A stretch of DNA of 64,000 bases from Agaribacterium sp. ZY112 (GCF_041346925.1 NZ_CP166840.1:2971001-3035000); one strand, 5' to 3'; positions 1 to 9,132 are shown, counted from the stretch's first letter. Program-made: numbers and translations. The notes: generated by a model from the sequence alone, not told the origin.

Positions 1-753
1 GTTGTATGGATAACAAAGGACATGTGGAAAATGGAATACGATCACGGCAAGCGAGTTACTCCGGAGGTCTGGGAGCTTTCTCCTTTAGATTTATCGATAG
101 AACAGTACGAAAATCGTTGTAAGAATTATCACTATAAAAAACGTAGAGTAAGCGGCGAGACTCCGGAGGAGCGTGATCATAGGCTAGGTGAGATGAAGAA
201 GGCCAAAGCCCTATTGGATCTAGAGAGAGGCCGTATTATGAGCTTACTGTCAGTTGAGGGGCAGCTCAAGCAGTATAGAGATGAATACAAAAGCATTGAG
301 GATGATTTCGACAGAATTGAGGCCTATGATGCTGAGGATCATCACCCAACAAAAGTACTGGAGAATAACCTTAGGCTTGCGGGACGAGCTCAACCGAGCC
401 CACGATTTACTGCTCATCACATTGTAGAGGGACAAGGAAAGCTAGAAATAACAAAAGATGCAAGGTTGCTTCTTGCCACTCATGATATACGAATCAATGA
501 CCCTGATAACGGTGTTTGGATGCCAAGGACTGACGATGATCGGGGGCACTGGTCAATGCCAAACGCCACGCCTCATAGCCGGATTCACACTCACAACTAT
601 GAACGTTGGGTTCACGGTCAAATCATCAACCTTCACAGTGAGAATGAGATTAGAGACAAGCTAACTTTGATTAGGGTTCATCTCAAAAATGGTACTCAAC
701 CGGAAAAAGTAACCGCAAAACCTGATAAAGAGTGGAATGGGCGTGATGTATAA
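1..753 (+). CDS. AHH-family HNH-type nuclease toxin, C-terminal part (5' end outside window)
   Basis: The frame is open from base 1; the first ATG is at 22, so this is either a 243-residue protein or, more likely, the tail of a larger polymorphic toxin. Counting from that ATG, residues 20-110 are charged and helical. An AHH nuclease core follows: RFTAHHIVEG at about 128-137, then NDPDNGVWMP at about 159-168, and RIHTHNYERW at about 187-196. AHH domains are His-rich members of the HNH/endonuclease VII fold, normally delivered DNases or RNases at the C terminus of secreted toxins. The next gene overlaps by 17 bases and looks like an immunity gene, which supports the toxin reading. No delivery domain is visible because the window begins here. 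The nuclease call is by motif; target and secretion route are unknown. Confidence 0.72.
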   Translation, partial: VVWITKDMWKMEYDHGKRVTPEVWELSPLDLSIEQYENRCKNYHYKKRRVSGETPEERDHRLGEMKKAKALLDLERGRIMSLLSVEGQLKQYRDEYKSIEDDFDRIEAYDAEDHHPTKVLENNLRLAGRAQPSPRFTAHHIVEGQGKLEITKDARLLLATHDIRINDPDNGVWMPRTDDDRGHWSMPNATPHSRIHTHNYERWVHGQIINLHSENEIRDKLTLIRVHLKNGTQPEKVTAKPDKEWNGRDV

Positions 754-1318
754 AATCAGTTTTAATCATAGTAATTTCTTAAATCTTTCTTTAGATATGA
801 AGAAACTCATGTTCACTATTGGTAGGGCACTAGGTGGAGTTAAAGAATTCCAGTCTTATCCTTGGGATAACAAATCTCTGGTTAAGTGCTGGGTTGATAT
901 AGGGGCATCTTTCATTAAAGTTGAGGGCCTTGAGCAAACCAAAGCACCAGATATCACAACTTGGAACCGTTCACACTTGGTGTTGTCCCCAGTGGCCTAT
1001 AAAGCAATAGGCCTTGATCTTGAACCTTATGGAGAGTTCTTGACCATCACTATTGATGGGGAAGCTTATAAAGTATTTAACTGCCTGAATGTGGTTGAGG
1101 TAGACAGCAGTCAAAGTAAGTCGGATATTGTGAATGAACAATGGATGGGGATTAAAAGCATAGGGTTTCCCAAGGATACAATCGATAACAACTTAATTTT
1201 TAAAACAAAATTCGACCGCTGTGGAAGCCTATATTGTGGCGAGGCACTTAAAGAAATGGTAGAGCGACATAAGCTGAAAGGGGTTAATTTCCTGGATAAT
1301 TTAACTGAAGACTTTTAG
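737..1318 (+). CDS. Probable immunity protein, Imm11/DUF1629-like
   Basis: This 193-residue cytosolic protein has no signal peptide and starts inside the end of the AHH toxin gene, the usual layout of a toxin-immunity pair. Starts at 737 or 746 (ATG TAT AAA) are both possible. The C-terminal half carries IFKTKFDRCGSLYC, then a helix EALKEMVERHKLKGVNFLDN. This resembles the Imm11/DUF1629 pattern, a short strand with F or K, then a helix, then a 'GxxF' ending. The expected role is to bind and block the cognate nuclease. The family assignment rests on this C-terminal pattern plus gene order and is moderate. An unrelated immunity fold in the same position is the main alternative. Confidence 0.55.
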   Translation: MGVMYKISFNHSNFLNLSLDMKKLMFTIGRALGGVKEFQSYPWDNKSLVKCWVDIGASFIKVEGLEQTKAPDITTWNRSHLVLSPVAYKAIGLDLEPYGEFLTITIDGEAYKVFNCLNVVEVDSSQSKSDIVNEQWMGIKSIGFPKDTIDNNLIFKTKFDRCGSLYCGEALKEMVERHKLKGVNFLDNLTEDF

Positions 1319-1477
1319 CCAAGAAGATGAAGGTTGTCGGTTAGAACATCGCATACTCAAAAGCTCTAGGTTTATCTACAAAAGTATGTCCGCTGGTGAG
1401 TTCAGAGTGGAGCGACTTTTAAGCCGCTGCCTCAGTTATTAAATGAGCTACGTTCATACAAAAATATCCGCGACTGA

Positions 1478-1573
1478 ATGTCTTTAGGCATCACAGAGAA
1501 ACCGTTTTATAACTGGAAAGACAAATTTAGAGCTGAGCGATCAGACGCTATTTTTAAAGGCAGATGCGCTTAA
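1478..1573 (+). pseudogene. Remnant of IS3-family transposase OrfA
   Basis: A short open stretch from the ATG at 1478 reads MSLGITEKPFYNWKDKF and then loses similarity. IS3-group OrfA proteins carry a helix-turn-helix of the form 'MGITEKTFYNWKxKF' that binds the transposon ends, so this is a recognisable scrap of it. No OrfB, inverted repeats or target duplication are visible. The rest of 1319-1693 holds no gene I can support. The scrap shows that the end of the toxin cassette has been a target of insertion and decay. Confidence 0.55.
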
Positions 1574-1693
1574 AGCCACATATAGTGCAGAGTGAGGCCT
1601 CGATACTTACCCCCTACCAAAGGGGGGCGCAATCGGTGACTGCGGGGGCAGTAGGGCGCGACGTGATGGCACGGTACCCACCCGCTTATCCTT

Positions 1694-2848
1694 CTAATAT
1701 GTTAGCGCCACTTTTACAGCGTAGTGGTCAGAACCAAAATGGGGACCACGCTCAACGGAAAGCCTCGTGACCGAGTCAAAAATTGGCCCCCACGCATAAA
1801 TGTTATCGATGGGGCTGTCCACAAAGTCACCGGCCGCGTAACTCGCACTTAAACCTTCAACCAGATTACGCATCATAAAGCCTTCACGTAACCCAGCACC
1901 AAAAATGGCATGGGTTTGGTCGTAACCAACACAGGTATTGGTCGTGCAGGAGGCATTAAAATCCACGCCCACCTTGGCCGCATCCCCGGGAGCGACATTA
2001 AAATCGCCCATCACAACGTACGACCAAGTTGGACGCTTTTCCACATCATCAATAATGGCTTCAACGACCCCCGCAGCCACGGCTTCACGCTTGTCGCTGT
2101 TACTTTTGTCGGCATAGCCATTGGCACCTTGTGAGGACTTGAGGTGCACCGCGATGACCGTTAATTGGTACGTCGGTAGATCCACCCACAACCATCCGCG
2201 TGCGCCTTTTCGTGAACGTTGCTGACTGGGTACCCAGTCAGGGACTTGAAAATCCTGATCCACTTCACGCATTGCGGGGCTATCGTCACTGGCGTAAGGG
2301 TCGACTTCAATGGAGCCGCTGAGCGGGTGAGGGGTGAGGATGGCCAACTCTTGTTTCTTGTAGGGGTTGGTATAGCTGTCTTTCGCAAAATCCGTGACCG
2401 CAAGTGACCAGTTACCAAGATTGGCGCGTTCGGCGGCATTCTTTGTTTGGTTAAGGCCAAGCGTCTCTTCGATCACAATCGCATCGGCACCTTGTACAAA
2501 TTCGCCAAACTCCGCCAGCGCTTTGTTGTCGAGCCCGCCCGGACCTTCAAGGTTCCAAGTTACTAGGGTTAGGCTGTCATTGACGGGGAGCACGGTGGAA
2601 TAGCTTTTGGCGACGTAACCGGTGATACCGGTTTGTGTACGGATTTTATAGTAACGGGGGACGGCGCCTAGGATCTTGGCGTGCTCACCCACTGGCAGCG
2701 TACCCAGTTTAGGGCTATCACCGTTCGCCTCGGCGCGAATGCTAAGTCCGTTGGGCGCGCGTTCGCTTGGAGTAAGCTGGTCGGCCAGCGCTGATACCGA
2801 GAGCAGTAGGCATAGCCATAGGGTAATGTGGCGAAATACGGTAAGCAT
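1694..2848 (-). CDS. Secreted SH3b plus endonuclease/exonuclease/phosphatase-family protein
   Basis: The 384-residue product starts with a signal peptide (hydrophobic stretch LWLCLLLSVSALA, about 10-22). A bacterial SH3 domain follows at about 27-88 (LSIRAEAN, LPVGEHAKI, GYVAKSYS), then a DNase I-like domain at about 95-384. The latter shows the usual metal and catalytic signatures: VTWNLEG near the start, VIEETL (the Glu motif), MGDFNVAP in the second half and HFGSDHYAV at the C terminus. The family contains secreted DNases, phosphodiesterases and sphingomyelinases; the SH3b domain suggests cell-wall or peptide binding. An extracellular or periplasmic nuclease is the most likely role, but the substrate cannot be told from sequence. 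It is monocistronic and convergent with the toxin cassette. Confidence 0.8.
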   Translation of the reverse strand: MLTVFRHITLWLCLLLSVSALADQLTPSERAPNGLSIRAEANGDSPKLGTLPVGEHAKILGAVPRYYKIRTQTGITGYVAKSYSTVLPVNDSLTLVTWNLEGPGGLDNKALAEFGEFVQGADAIVIEETLGLNQTKNAAERANLGNWSLAVTDFAKDSYTNPYKKQELAILTPHPLSGSIEVDPYASDDSPAMREVDQDFQVPDWVPSQQRSRKGARGWLWVDLPTYQLTVIAVHLKSSQGANGYADKSNSDKREAVAAGVVEAIIDDVEKRPTWSYVVMGDFNVAPGDAAKVGVDFNASCTTNTCVGYDQTHAIFGAGLREGFMMRNLVEGLSASYAAGDFVDSPIDNIYAWGPIFDSVTRLSVERGPHFGSDHYAVKVALTY

Positions 2849-3689
2849 AGGATGTCCTTGTCAGTGGATTGAACGGAGGATAGATCGATGACGGAGAGAG
2901 CCTAGCATGCGTGCGTGCGTGGTCGAAATCATGACAATTGATACTGTGATGTATATGTACCGCTTCCCGTTAGTTTGGTGCAACTAGTCGATACCTCGGT
3001 ATTACCCTCTGAATCAACAAAAATACTACCACTGGTCTGTGGGGAATTAAGCTTTTATGTACTATTAGACTTTAGGTGAAATGGTAAAACATTGTTCATT
3101 TGTCAATACGGCTCTCGGGTTACGATAGTATCAGACTAAATAAAAGGCGGTTTCTAATTCTTTTTATTAGCACAGCTTGTTTTTTTGATCAGTACTGTAG
3201 GCCCTACTCATCACAAATAATACATTGCGCGCCACGCACCTAGATTCAGTTACACACATTAAACAACGTTTACACTAGTATTGCATGACACCACTCGAGT
3301 ACAGTACCTTTAAGGTTGTCAGGTTTTTAGTTTGATGAGCTAGGAATAGCGCATAATAGTTATCACAATAAGAAATAATGTCGATAAAGGATACCGATAA
3401 ATTTGATAGTGAAATAGCCGAATCGTAAAAGGGCTGTGTTTGTATTCATCATCCCTAAGCTGTTCGAAATAACCTTGCTGTACATCTATTGGCGGATACC
3501 AGTTAATTATAGTGGTTTAGCCGCCTGTAAGTGCACCTTTACACTAATGCGCTGCAATAAATACAAATCCACCGATGCTTAGTGAGGCGCACTATCTGCT
3601 AGGCATAGCGGTTTATTTAGCCCACAGGCTCATAAGATATTTAACCTCAATAAACCAAGCTGTACTAGAAGAACAAAAAAGACGAGCAT
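2849..3689. other. Long non-coding stretch with decayed coding fragments
   Basis: No intact gene is visible. On the minus strand, 3340-3513 is open and protein-like: NWYPPIDVQQGYFEQLRDD, later YKHSPFTIRLFHYQIYRYP and a hydrophobic tail ending at a TAG. It has no start codon and an upstream in-frame stop, so it looks like the C-terminal end of a lost membrane protein. A second, weaker open piece lies at 2929-3054 on the same strand. The 3' end must carry the promoter of the gene at 3690. I see no repeats or RNA structures here. Confidence 0.4.
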
Positions 3690-4559
3690 ATGGCAAGAAC
3701 ATCACCTAAGAAAAGAAAGCCTCGAAAGGGAAAGAAAAGTAATAGAACGTTACTCTTTAATCCACCGGCAGGTACAACACATACAGAAATTAGTAGATCA
3801 TTAGTAAATCTTATTAATAGATGTAAAACTAATAACCTTCGAAGCGTACTGCGTCAAGCGCTTACGTCTCGTGCGGTACAAACAGTTTTTCCCGCCAGAA
3901 CATATGAAATTAGCAGCTTGTTTAAGGGTGCCGTTCTTAGAGGTGTTAAAGCCCCTGAAGATGTAGTAATTTTTCTTTGTGAGCGAATTCTAGCCCACTC
4001 CGAAGAGGTTTCGTCAGAGCTAAAGTCGATACGTGAGATCGAGAGGTCGCTCATGCAGGAGGACAAATTGGCCGTTCGTAAAAAGCTTGATGACCACTTG
4101 GTGGTGTATGGAATTTCGTTATGGTGGATCGAAAAGCAAATAAACGCCGTATATTTTGAAAGCGGCGTCAAAGGCGCGGGTGAAGAGATTGACCGATTAA
4201 ACGCCGAATCAGAAAATGAATTCCTTTCATTTATGTTTAATCAGTTTTTCATGAAACGTAATTTCGATTCACCAAAGGCCTTTATCAATGCGGTTCTTTC
4301 ATTTCTAAATGAGTTTCGTAGTGGCGGGTTATCGGAATTTGCTGATGTCTTATCCTCTATGCTCATTCCTTTTGAATGGGACCCGAAACGAGAGCCAATT
4401 AATCACTTATATTACATCTCAAATGCGCCAATAATTGATCAATATTTGGCATTAAAACGGGCATTAATGGACGAAATTTTACGAGATGAATTAAAGTCAA
4501 TTCCAGATAACGCAGTCATCTCAATTAGACGTGTCATTCATATTATGGGTATTTCTTGA
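3690..4559 (+). CDS. Unrecognised 289-residue protein with basic N terminus
   Basis: I do not recognise this family. The first 20 residues are very basic (KKRKPRKGKKSNR), the remainder is predicted mostly helical with no signal peptide, membrane segment or catalytic motif that I can name. WWIEKQINAVYF at about 148-159 and LIPFEWDPKREP at about 225-236 are distinctive. The end (IHIMGIS) is abrupt, so it could be the N-terminal part of a longer ancestral protein. Directly after the stop the 12-mer TTCTTGATTTTA appears twice within 45 bases. It is convergent with the SprT-like gene. Setting (toxin, metalloprotease, transposon) suggests an accessory gene, possibly for defence or conflict, but nothing in it proves this. 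Confidence 0.6.
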   Translation: MARTSPKKRKPRKGKKSNRTLLFNPPAGTTHTEISRSLVNLINRCKTNNLRSVLRQALTSRAVQTVFPARTYEISSLFKGAVLRGVKAPEDVVIFLCERILAHSEEVSSELKSIREIERSLMQEDKLAVRKKLDDHLVVYGISLWWIEKQINAVYFESGVKGAGEEIDRLNAESENEFLSFMFNQFFMKRNFDSPKAFINAVLSFLNEFRSGGLSEFADVLSSMLIPFEWDPKREPINHLYYISNAPIIDQYLALKRALMDEILRDELKSIPDNAVISIRRVIHIMGIS

Positions 4560-4626
4560 AATTCTTGATTTTAATGCGGTAAGTCTTCTAGGTTCTTGAT
4601 TTTAAAGAAAATAATCAAGATTCCTT

Positions 4627-5499
4627 TCAGCGATTGTTCAGATTTCCTTCTTCTAATTGTACGCCGCAATCTATACAGCCAATCCTAAGGTTGGGCTTGC
4701 CCCAAACCGCTAAGCTGCAGCTATTGCAGATGTACTTAGATTTGCTGGGTTTAGGTTTTACAACTGGCTCGATAATAGTCCCCTCAGGTACTAAGTCACT
4801 GAAATTAAGGTATAGGGGGCTTTCAGACGCGCGATCTTCTGTGTGTACTGTAGCTGGGGATGGAATGTCGTAACTTGAAGGCGCTTCGTTTGGTTCAGCG
4901 TGATTGCTTAAGGGTTGTTCAACCGGAGAGCGCTTTATCGAAGCAACGCGATAGATCCAAGGCCAATTAAAACTTTTTTCATTAACTAATGCTGTCGCTG
5001 AGCTCAGAAACTGCCCACCTTCTAGCGAATAGTGACTCATTTGGTTACCTACAATCTCTCCACCTGGCTGGCCAGTAGAGGAGGGCTGCAATCCTACATC
5101 AATCATCTTGTAGGCCCATTCCTTGTTGTGGTAACCGGATCTTGATGGGTGACCATGGCAATACTGCCAGCAATGCACCATCTCGTGAACTAAGGTCTCA
5201 AGTACGTCAATGATGCGATATTTGCCAATGTAGATAGGGTTTATTGAGATTTCGTGTTTTGTACCTTTCTTTTCAGACGCCCAACGATCAGGGATGAAGT
5301 AGCCGAGCGTGCCAACGCTCCGGTGCATGGTGAAAACCACTTCAGGGAGTGAGCCTTTGAATAAGTGATCGTTAAAGTGACCGTACGCAGCCTCAAGAGC
5401 AGAGTAAAGCTCCTTTGTGGCAGAAGCACTTGCTGTTTTGCTTTGTAGTTCTTTAGTTCGTCGAGACAAAAAATATATCCTCGAAACAAATATACGCAC
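4627..5499 (-). CDS. SprT-like zinc metalloprotease with C-terminal zinc ribbon
   Basis: The SprT core lies at about 28-140: KELYSALEAAYGHFNDHLF, LPEVVFTM, LGYFIPDRW, then HEMVH at 105-109, the HExxH zinc motif, followed by HNKEW with a third likely ligand near 124. After a variable middle (about 180-245) comes a zinc ribbon (CNSC and CIDC, about 257-280). Proteins of this architecture are common cargo of integrative elements and plasmids; SPRTN-type relatives cleave DNA-protein crosslinks. No ribosome-binding site fits the GTG at 5499, and residues 1-25 do not resemble the family. The natural N terminus may therefore have been replaced, or the true start may lie further in (about 5430). The 60-bp palindrome sits 38 bases upstream. 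Activity is plausible because the core is intact. Confidence 0.8.
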   Translation of the reverse strand: MRIFVSRIYFLSRRTKELQSKTASASATKELYSALEAAYGHFNDHLFKGSLPEVVFTMHRSVGTLGYFIPDRWASEKKGTKHEISINPIYIGKYRIIDVLETLVHEMVHCWQYCHGHPSRSGYHNKEWAYKMIDVGLQPSSTGQPGGEIVGNQMSHYSLEGGQFLSSATALVNEKSFNWPWIYRVASIKRSPVEQPLSNHAEPNEAPSSYDIPSPATVHTEDRASESPLYLNFSDLVPEGTIIEPVVKPKPSKSKYICNSCSLAVWGKPNLRIGCIDCGVQLEEGNLNNR

Positions 5500-5537
5500 G
5501 TTATGATGCCCGTTAGATGAGCATAGTAACTCTTTTT

Positions 5538-5597
5538 TGCTTAATATATAACCATTTTCTGAATCGTACGATTCAGAAAATGGTTATATATTAAGCA
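5538..5597. repeat. Perfect 60-bp palindrome
   Basis: Two uninterrupted 30-base arms meet at the dyad GAATCGT|ACGATTC (axis between 5567 and 5568). The left arm begins TGCTTAATATATAACC and the right arm ends with its exact complement. Pairing stops abruptly at 5537/5598. There is no T-tract and no loop, so it does not look like an ordinary terminator. It lies between the SprT-like gene and the Tn3-family transposase. Possible roles are a recombinase or resolution site, two abutting transposon ends, or the scar of an inverted duplication. Confidence 0.9.
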
Positions 5598-5902
5598 GCT
5601 TGAGGGCTGGTTAGCTAAATTTCGGAAAACCCCAGATTCCTGATTTACAAATTCAGCCCCCGCACCAGCTATGAGTCTAGGATATTAACAAATTTAACAA
5701 AGCTAAATTAGTCCCACTTGGAATTTGACGGAAGTAAGTCATAATTGTTCGGGCTCCACGTTCGGTGTACACAAGCTGAGTTTTGGTCAAAATGCGGGAC
5801 AATGCTGTGGGTGATGCTCAAAAAACGAAGCTTTGTGACCGTACTCTGCCTTCCTCGTAGAAGAAATAGAGCTTTAACTAATTTCCTTTTACTGCAAGCC
5901 AA

Positions 5903-8900
5903 GTGGGCTGTATTGCCATGGTCCCCAAAGCAATGAATAAAGTTACGAATACGCAAACTATTGAACTTAGAAGAAAAGAGTTCGATACCCCATCAAAATA
6001 TAATGAAGACTTCTATTATGAGCTTTTCAGTCTGACTGAATTAGCGAAGGCTCATTATCTAAGTCTCCGTGAAAGCAAAAGCCGGCTTCTATTTATATTG
6101 CAGTATGCATACTGTAAAGCTGAATCGCGCTTTTACAGCCCACGTGAGTTTAGAGACGAGCATATTACCTATGTCGTCACTAATTATTCTAAGCTAAGCG
6201 ATCTCAAGAAGCGTATACGCTCAAAGAAAGACCTAAAGAGCTTAAAAGAAGAACTGGCGCGTCGAGATGCGCATAGGCATCAAGATAAGATTGTAAATTT
6301 ACTTTCCAAAAAGAGTCTTTCAAAACGCCTTATATCGCAGTTGACGCAATTCGCAGAAGATCAGGCTGAAAAACAATGCGGTCCAGAAGTTATTTTCGAA
6401 TCAATTGTTGCTCATTGCATGGAGCAAGGTTGGATAATTCCAAAGTTTAAAGATATTTTTGAACTAGTCGAAGGCACCCATCGGGTAGTTGAAAAACGTC
6501 TGATCTGTAACTTGGATAAATACTTGCCAAAAGATCTTGAATCCGATCTTCTAGATCTTTTGAAAGGGCAAGGTAAATCGTGCCCAATCAACCAACTTAA
6601 GGATCTGAATGAGTCTCATAAGCCAGCAGCCCTGAAGTCTAATGCCATAATTTTGGAGAGACTGAAAAAACTACATATTGAACTCAGGCCAATTCTTGAA
6701 GTGCTAAATTTAAACGATCAAGCGATTGCGTATTATCAGTATTGGGTAAGGAGCAACTCAGTAGCGAGCATCAAGAACCTTAGAAATAAGAAGAAGCAGT
6801 GCCTGTACTTAATTGGGTTTTGTGCGCATGAGTTCAATAATAGACTGGACGCGGCAGCGAAAGCCTTCTTAAAAGCATTTAAGACGGCTCGAAATAAGGC
6901 TCAAAAACAGCTCCAAGATGAGTTTTATTCAGCCCAAGGGGCAATTGGGCAAATGGAGGCAGTGATAAAGCATGGGTATAAAATTGATACGTTTGCAAAC
7001 CACATAATTGATATTGGCCAGGACATTAACCTGACTGCGGAACAAAAAGTCGAAGAAGTCGTAAAACTGGCTCAGGGGATAGTTGCAGAAAACGAAGATC
7101 GTGACAAAGCTCTCGATACAATGAATCAAGCATTCTCCGATTGGAAGAGCGATCGAGCGATATTTAATCGAATGGCGGAAAACAACATTTTATCCCAACT
7201 AACTACCACCGTGAAACAGTTGATATTCGATTCAACGTATGGAGATGCTAATCTTTTTGACGCAATAGTCGCCTTTCAGCTGGGAGATGATATCCCCACT
7301 AGTTATATGGAAACCAAGCATAAAAAAATACTTAAACAAAAATGCCATGACGATACTCACATAGTGGTGTTATTTGACTACATGGAAAAGGGACTAAAAG
7401 GAGGGAGAGCAAACCTTAAGTGGGGGTATAGGTATCGTGCATTTCAGACATATTTGGTATCTGAGGAAAGATGGGGGGCAGAAAAGCACAAGATTCTAAA
7501 GCGTGTTGGAATGTCACAATTCGAGGACTTCGAATCCGTCAAGCATTATTTCAAAGTGACTCTCAACGACGGCTGGGACAAAATTAACGAAGAGCACAAG
7601 GATGGCTCAAATACTGAGCTTACGTTTTACAGAAACACCAACCGACCAAAACTAAAGAATCGAAGAAAGGCGGATGACGAAGCGGCTCCCCAGGTTATAT
7701 CTGACTATTTGGATGAAGTAGGAAATATTGATCTAATCAAACTGCTTAGGGAAGTTAACAAAGCAGTCCCGTTCATGAATCGATTTTTTCATCATTCGAA
7801 CCGGCATGTTTCCCGTGAGGTCGATCAAAAAATAATTGAGGCAGCTATCATTGCTCTCGGTTGTAATATTGGTGTTGGGCCTATGGCAAAACGAAGCGGT
7901 GATTCCATTTCAAGTGCAAAACTACTTGACGCCGTTCGGCATAGAGTTCTGAATGATAAATTAAGAGAGGCGAATGACCTGCTTTTAGATGCGATTGAAG
8001 AGATTCCTTTGAGTCGTATTTTTCGGAGGAATTCGGAAGTCACTCATATCAGTGCAGACGGACAAAAGTTGCTTGTTTTAGGTGATTCACTACTGGCAGA
8101 TAAATCATTTAAATATTTCGGTTCCGCTGCCGGCGTCGTTCGTTACCTGTCCGTAAATGACAAGCAGGGGGTTGTAGAGACCAAGGTTATCAATGCAGCG
8201 ACTCGAGAGGCAACCTATGTTTTGGATATGATATCTAACAATACAACCCCATATACAATGGTTTCGACAGATTCCCATGGGCAAACTGAGGCAGTGTTTG
8301 CGACATCTTATCTAATGGGAGTCTCATTTTGCCCAAGGATAAAAAAACTAAGCAATAAACCGCTATATGGCGCGAGGCCAAAATCCTATTACACAACTAG
8401 GAATTGTAAGATTGCTCCGAGTGAAACTATCGCTTGGAATAAAATTGAATCTCAATGGGACGAGGTTCTTAGGTTCGTTGCCACGATAAAATTAGGGAAA
8501 AGTTCAGCATCTCAGCTTTTCGAGCGTCTAAACTCGTACAGCAAAGAACACCCTCTATTTGCGGCACTAAAGCACCTTGGTCGTGCCGAGAAAAGTATAT
8601 TTGCCTTGCGGTATTTCAGCAATGAGGAGTTGCGAGGTTCTATTCAAAAGCAACTCAATATAGGTGAGCAAGCCAATAATTTCACAAATGCCGTCCGCTG
8701 GGCGAAAGGCAGGAAGCTTGGGGGATCGCAAGCGGTAATGGAACAGCAACTCCTAGCTACAGACCTTATACAAAATGCAGTAATTTATTGGAATTATCTA
8801 TACATAAGCGAAAAGCTCCTCGAAATTGAGAATTCAGAAGAGCGAGAGCTGGAGATAAAAATGCTGTCAGAAGGGCAGATCATGGCATGGGCGCATGTTA

Positions 8901-9088
8901 ACTTTAGTGGGATATATGAATTCGACAAGCTCAAGGAAGAGTTACATATTTTCAATACTAAACGTCTCAAAAAGATGAAAGTCACTCACTTTGATAAGCC
9001 ACTAAATTCAGGTTCTATACCAATAGGGTTTCCGCATGATCTAACAGATCAAGATGAATCATCGAGGTATGTGGGCCATAATCGCTGA
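5903..9088 (+). CDS. tnpA: Divergent Tn3-family transposase (TnpA)
   Basis: The product is 1061 residues from the GTG at 5903; ATG starts at 5918 and 5933 are also possible and none has a good ribosome-binding site. Tn3 transposases are about 1000 residues with an N-terminal end-binding region and a C-terminal DDE domain. The catalytic features are visible: HISADGQK at about 714-721 (first Asp), STDSHGQTEAVF at about 788-799 (second Asp) and LNIGEQANNF at about 918-927 (Glu). The N-terminal region (EELARRDAHRHQ, then a helical stretch) is unlike Tn3/Tn21 and indicates a deep branch. The gene is uninterrupted. No resolvase accompanies it; the nearby KfrA-like relic may be the remains of a TnpT-type accessory gene. 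Clear terminal inverted repeats were not found. Confidence 0.88.
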   Translation: MGCIAMVPKAMNKVTNTQTIELRRKEFDTPSKYNEDFYYELFSLTELAKAHYLSLRESKSRLLFILQYAYCKAESRFYSPREFRDEHITYVVTNYSKLSDLKKRIRSKKDLKSLKEELARRDAHRHQDKIVNLLSKKSLSKRLISQLTQFAEDQAEKQCGPEVIFESIVAHCMEQGWIIPKFKDIFELVEGTHRVVEKRLICNLDKYLPKDLESDLLDLLKGQGKSCPINQLKDLNESHKPAALKSNAIILERLKKLHIELRPILEVLNLNDQAIAYYQYWVRSNSVASIKNLRNKKKQCLYLIGFCAHEFNNRLDAAAKAFLKAFKTARNKAQKQLQDEFYSAQGAIGQMEAVIKHGYKIDTFANHIIDIGQDINLTAEQKVEEVVKLAQGIVAENEDRDKALDTMNQAFSDWKSDRAIFNRMAENNILSQLTTTVKQLIFDSTYGDANLFDAIVAFQLGDDIPTSYMETKHKKILKQKCHDDTHIVVLFDYMEKGLKGGRANLKWGYRYRAFQTYLVSEERWGAEKHKILKRVGMSQFEDFESVKHYFKVTLNDGWDKINEEHKDGSNTELTFYRNTNRPKLKNRRKADDEAAPQVISDYLDEVGNIDLIKLLREVNKAVPFMNRFFHHSNRHVSREVDQKIIEAAIIALGCNIGVGPMAKRSGDSISSAKLLDAVRHRVLNDKLREANDLLLDAIEEIPLSRIFRRNSEVTHISADGQKLLVLGDSLLADKSFKYFGSAAGVVRYLSVNDKQGVVETKVINAATREATYVLDMISNNTTPYTMVSTDSHGQTEAVFATSYLMGVSFCPRIKKLSNKPLYGARPKSYYTTRNCKIAPSETIAWNKIESQWDEVLRFVATIKLGKSSASQLFERLNSYSKEHPLFAALKHLGRAEKSIFALRYFSNEELRGSIQKQLNIGEQANNFTNAVRWAKGRKLGGSQAVMEQQLLATDLIQNAVIYWNYLYISEKLLEIENSEERELEIKMLSEGQIMAWAHVNFSGIYEFDKLKEELHIFNTKRLKKMKVTHFDKPLNSGSIPIGFPHDLTDQDESSRYVGHNR

Positions 9089-9132
9089 TTCATCGAGCCA
9101 AGTGAACATCCCTAGATGTTTTATATGTAGGA

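Noticed and set aside
1564..1770. A 68-codon plus-strand frame
   Set aside because: No ribosome-binding site or protein-like pattern; it overlaps the end of the EEP gene on the other strand.
2929..3054. Open minus-strand piece (QTSGSIFVDSEGNTEVST)
   Set aside because: No start codon and an in-frame stop just upstream; too short to claim as more than possible debris.
5602..5664. Sequence with TTTCGGAAAA and GGGGGCTGAATTTG, like a Tn3 terminal repeat
   Set aside because: Neither orientation matches the candidate right end near 9170, and there is no paired copy, so it was not called an end.
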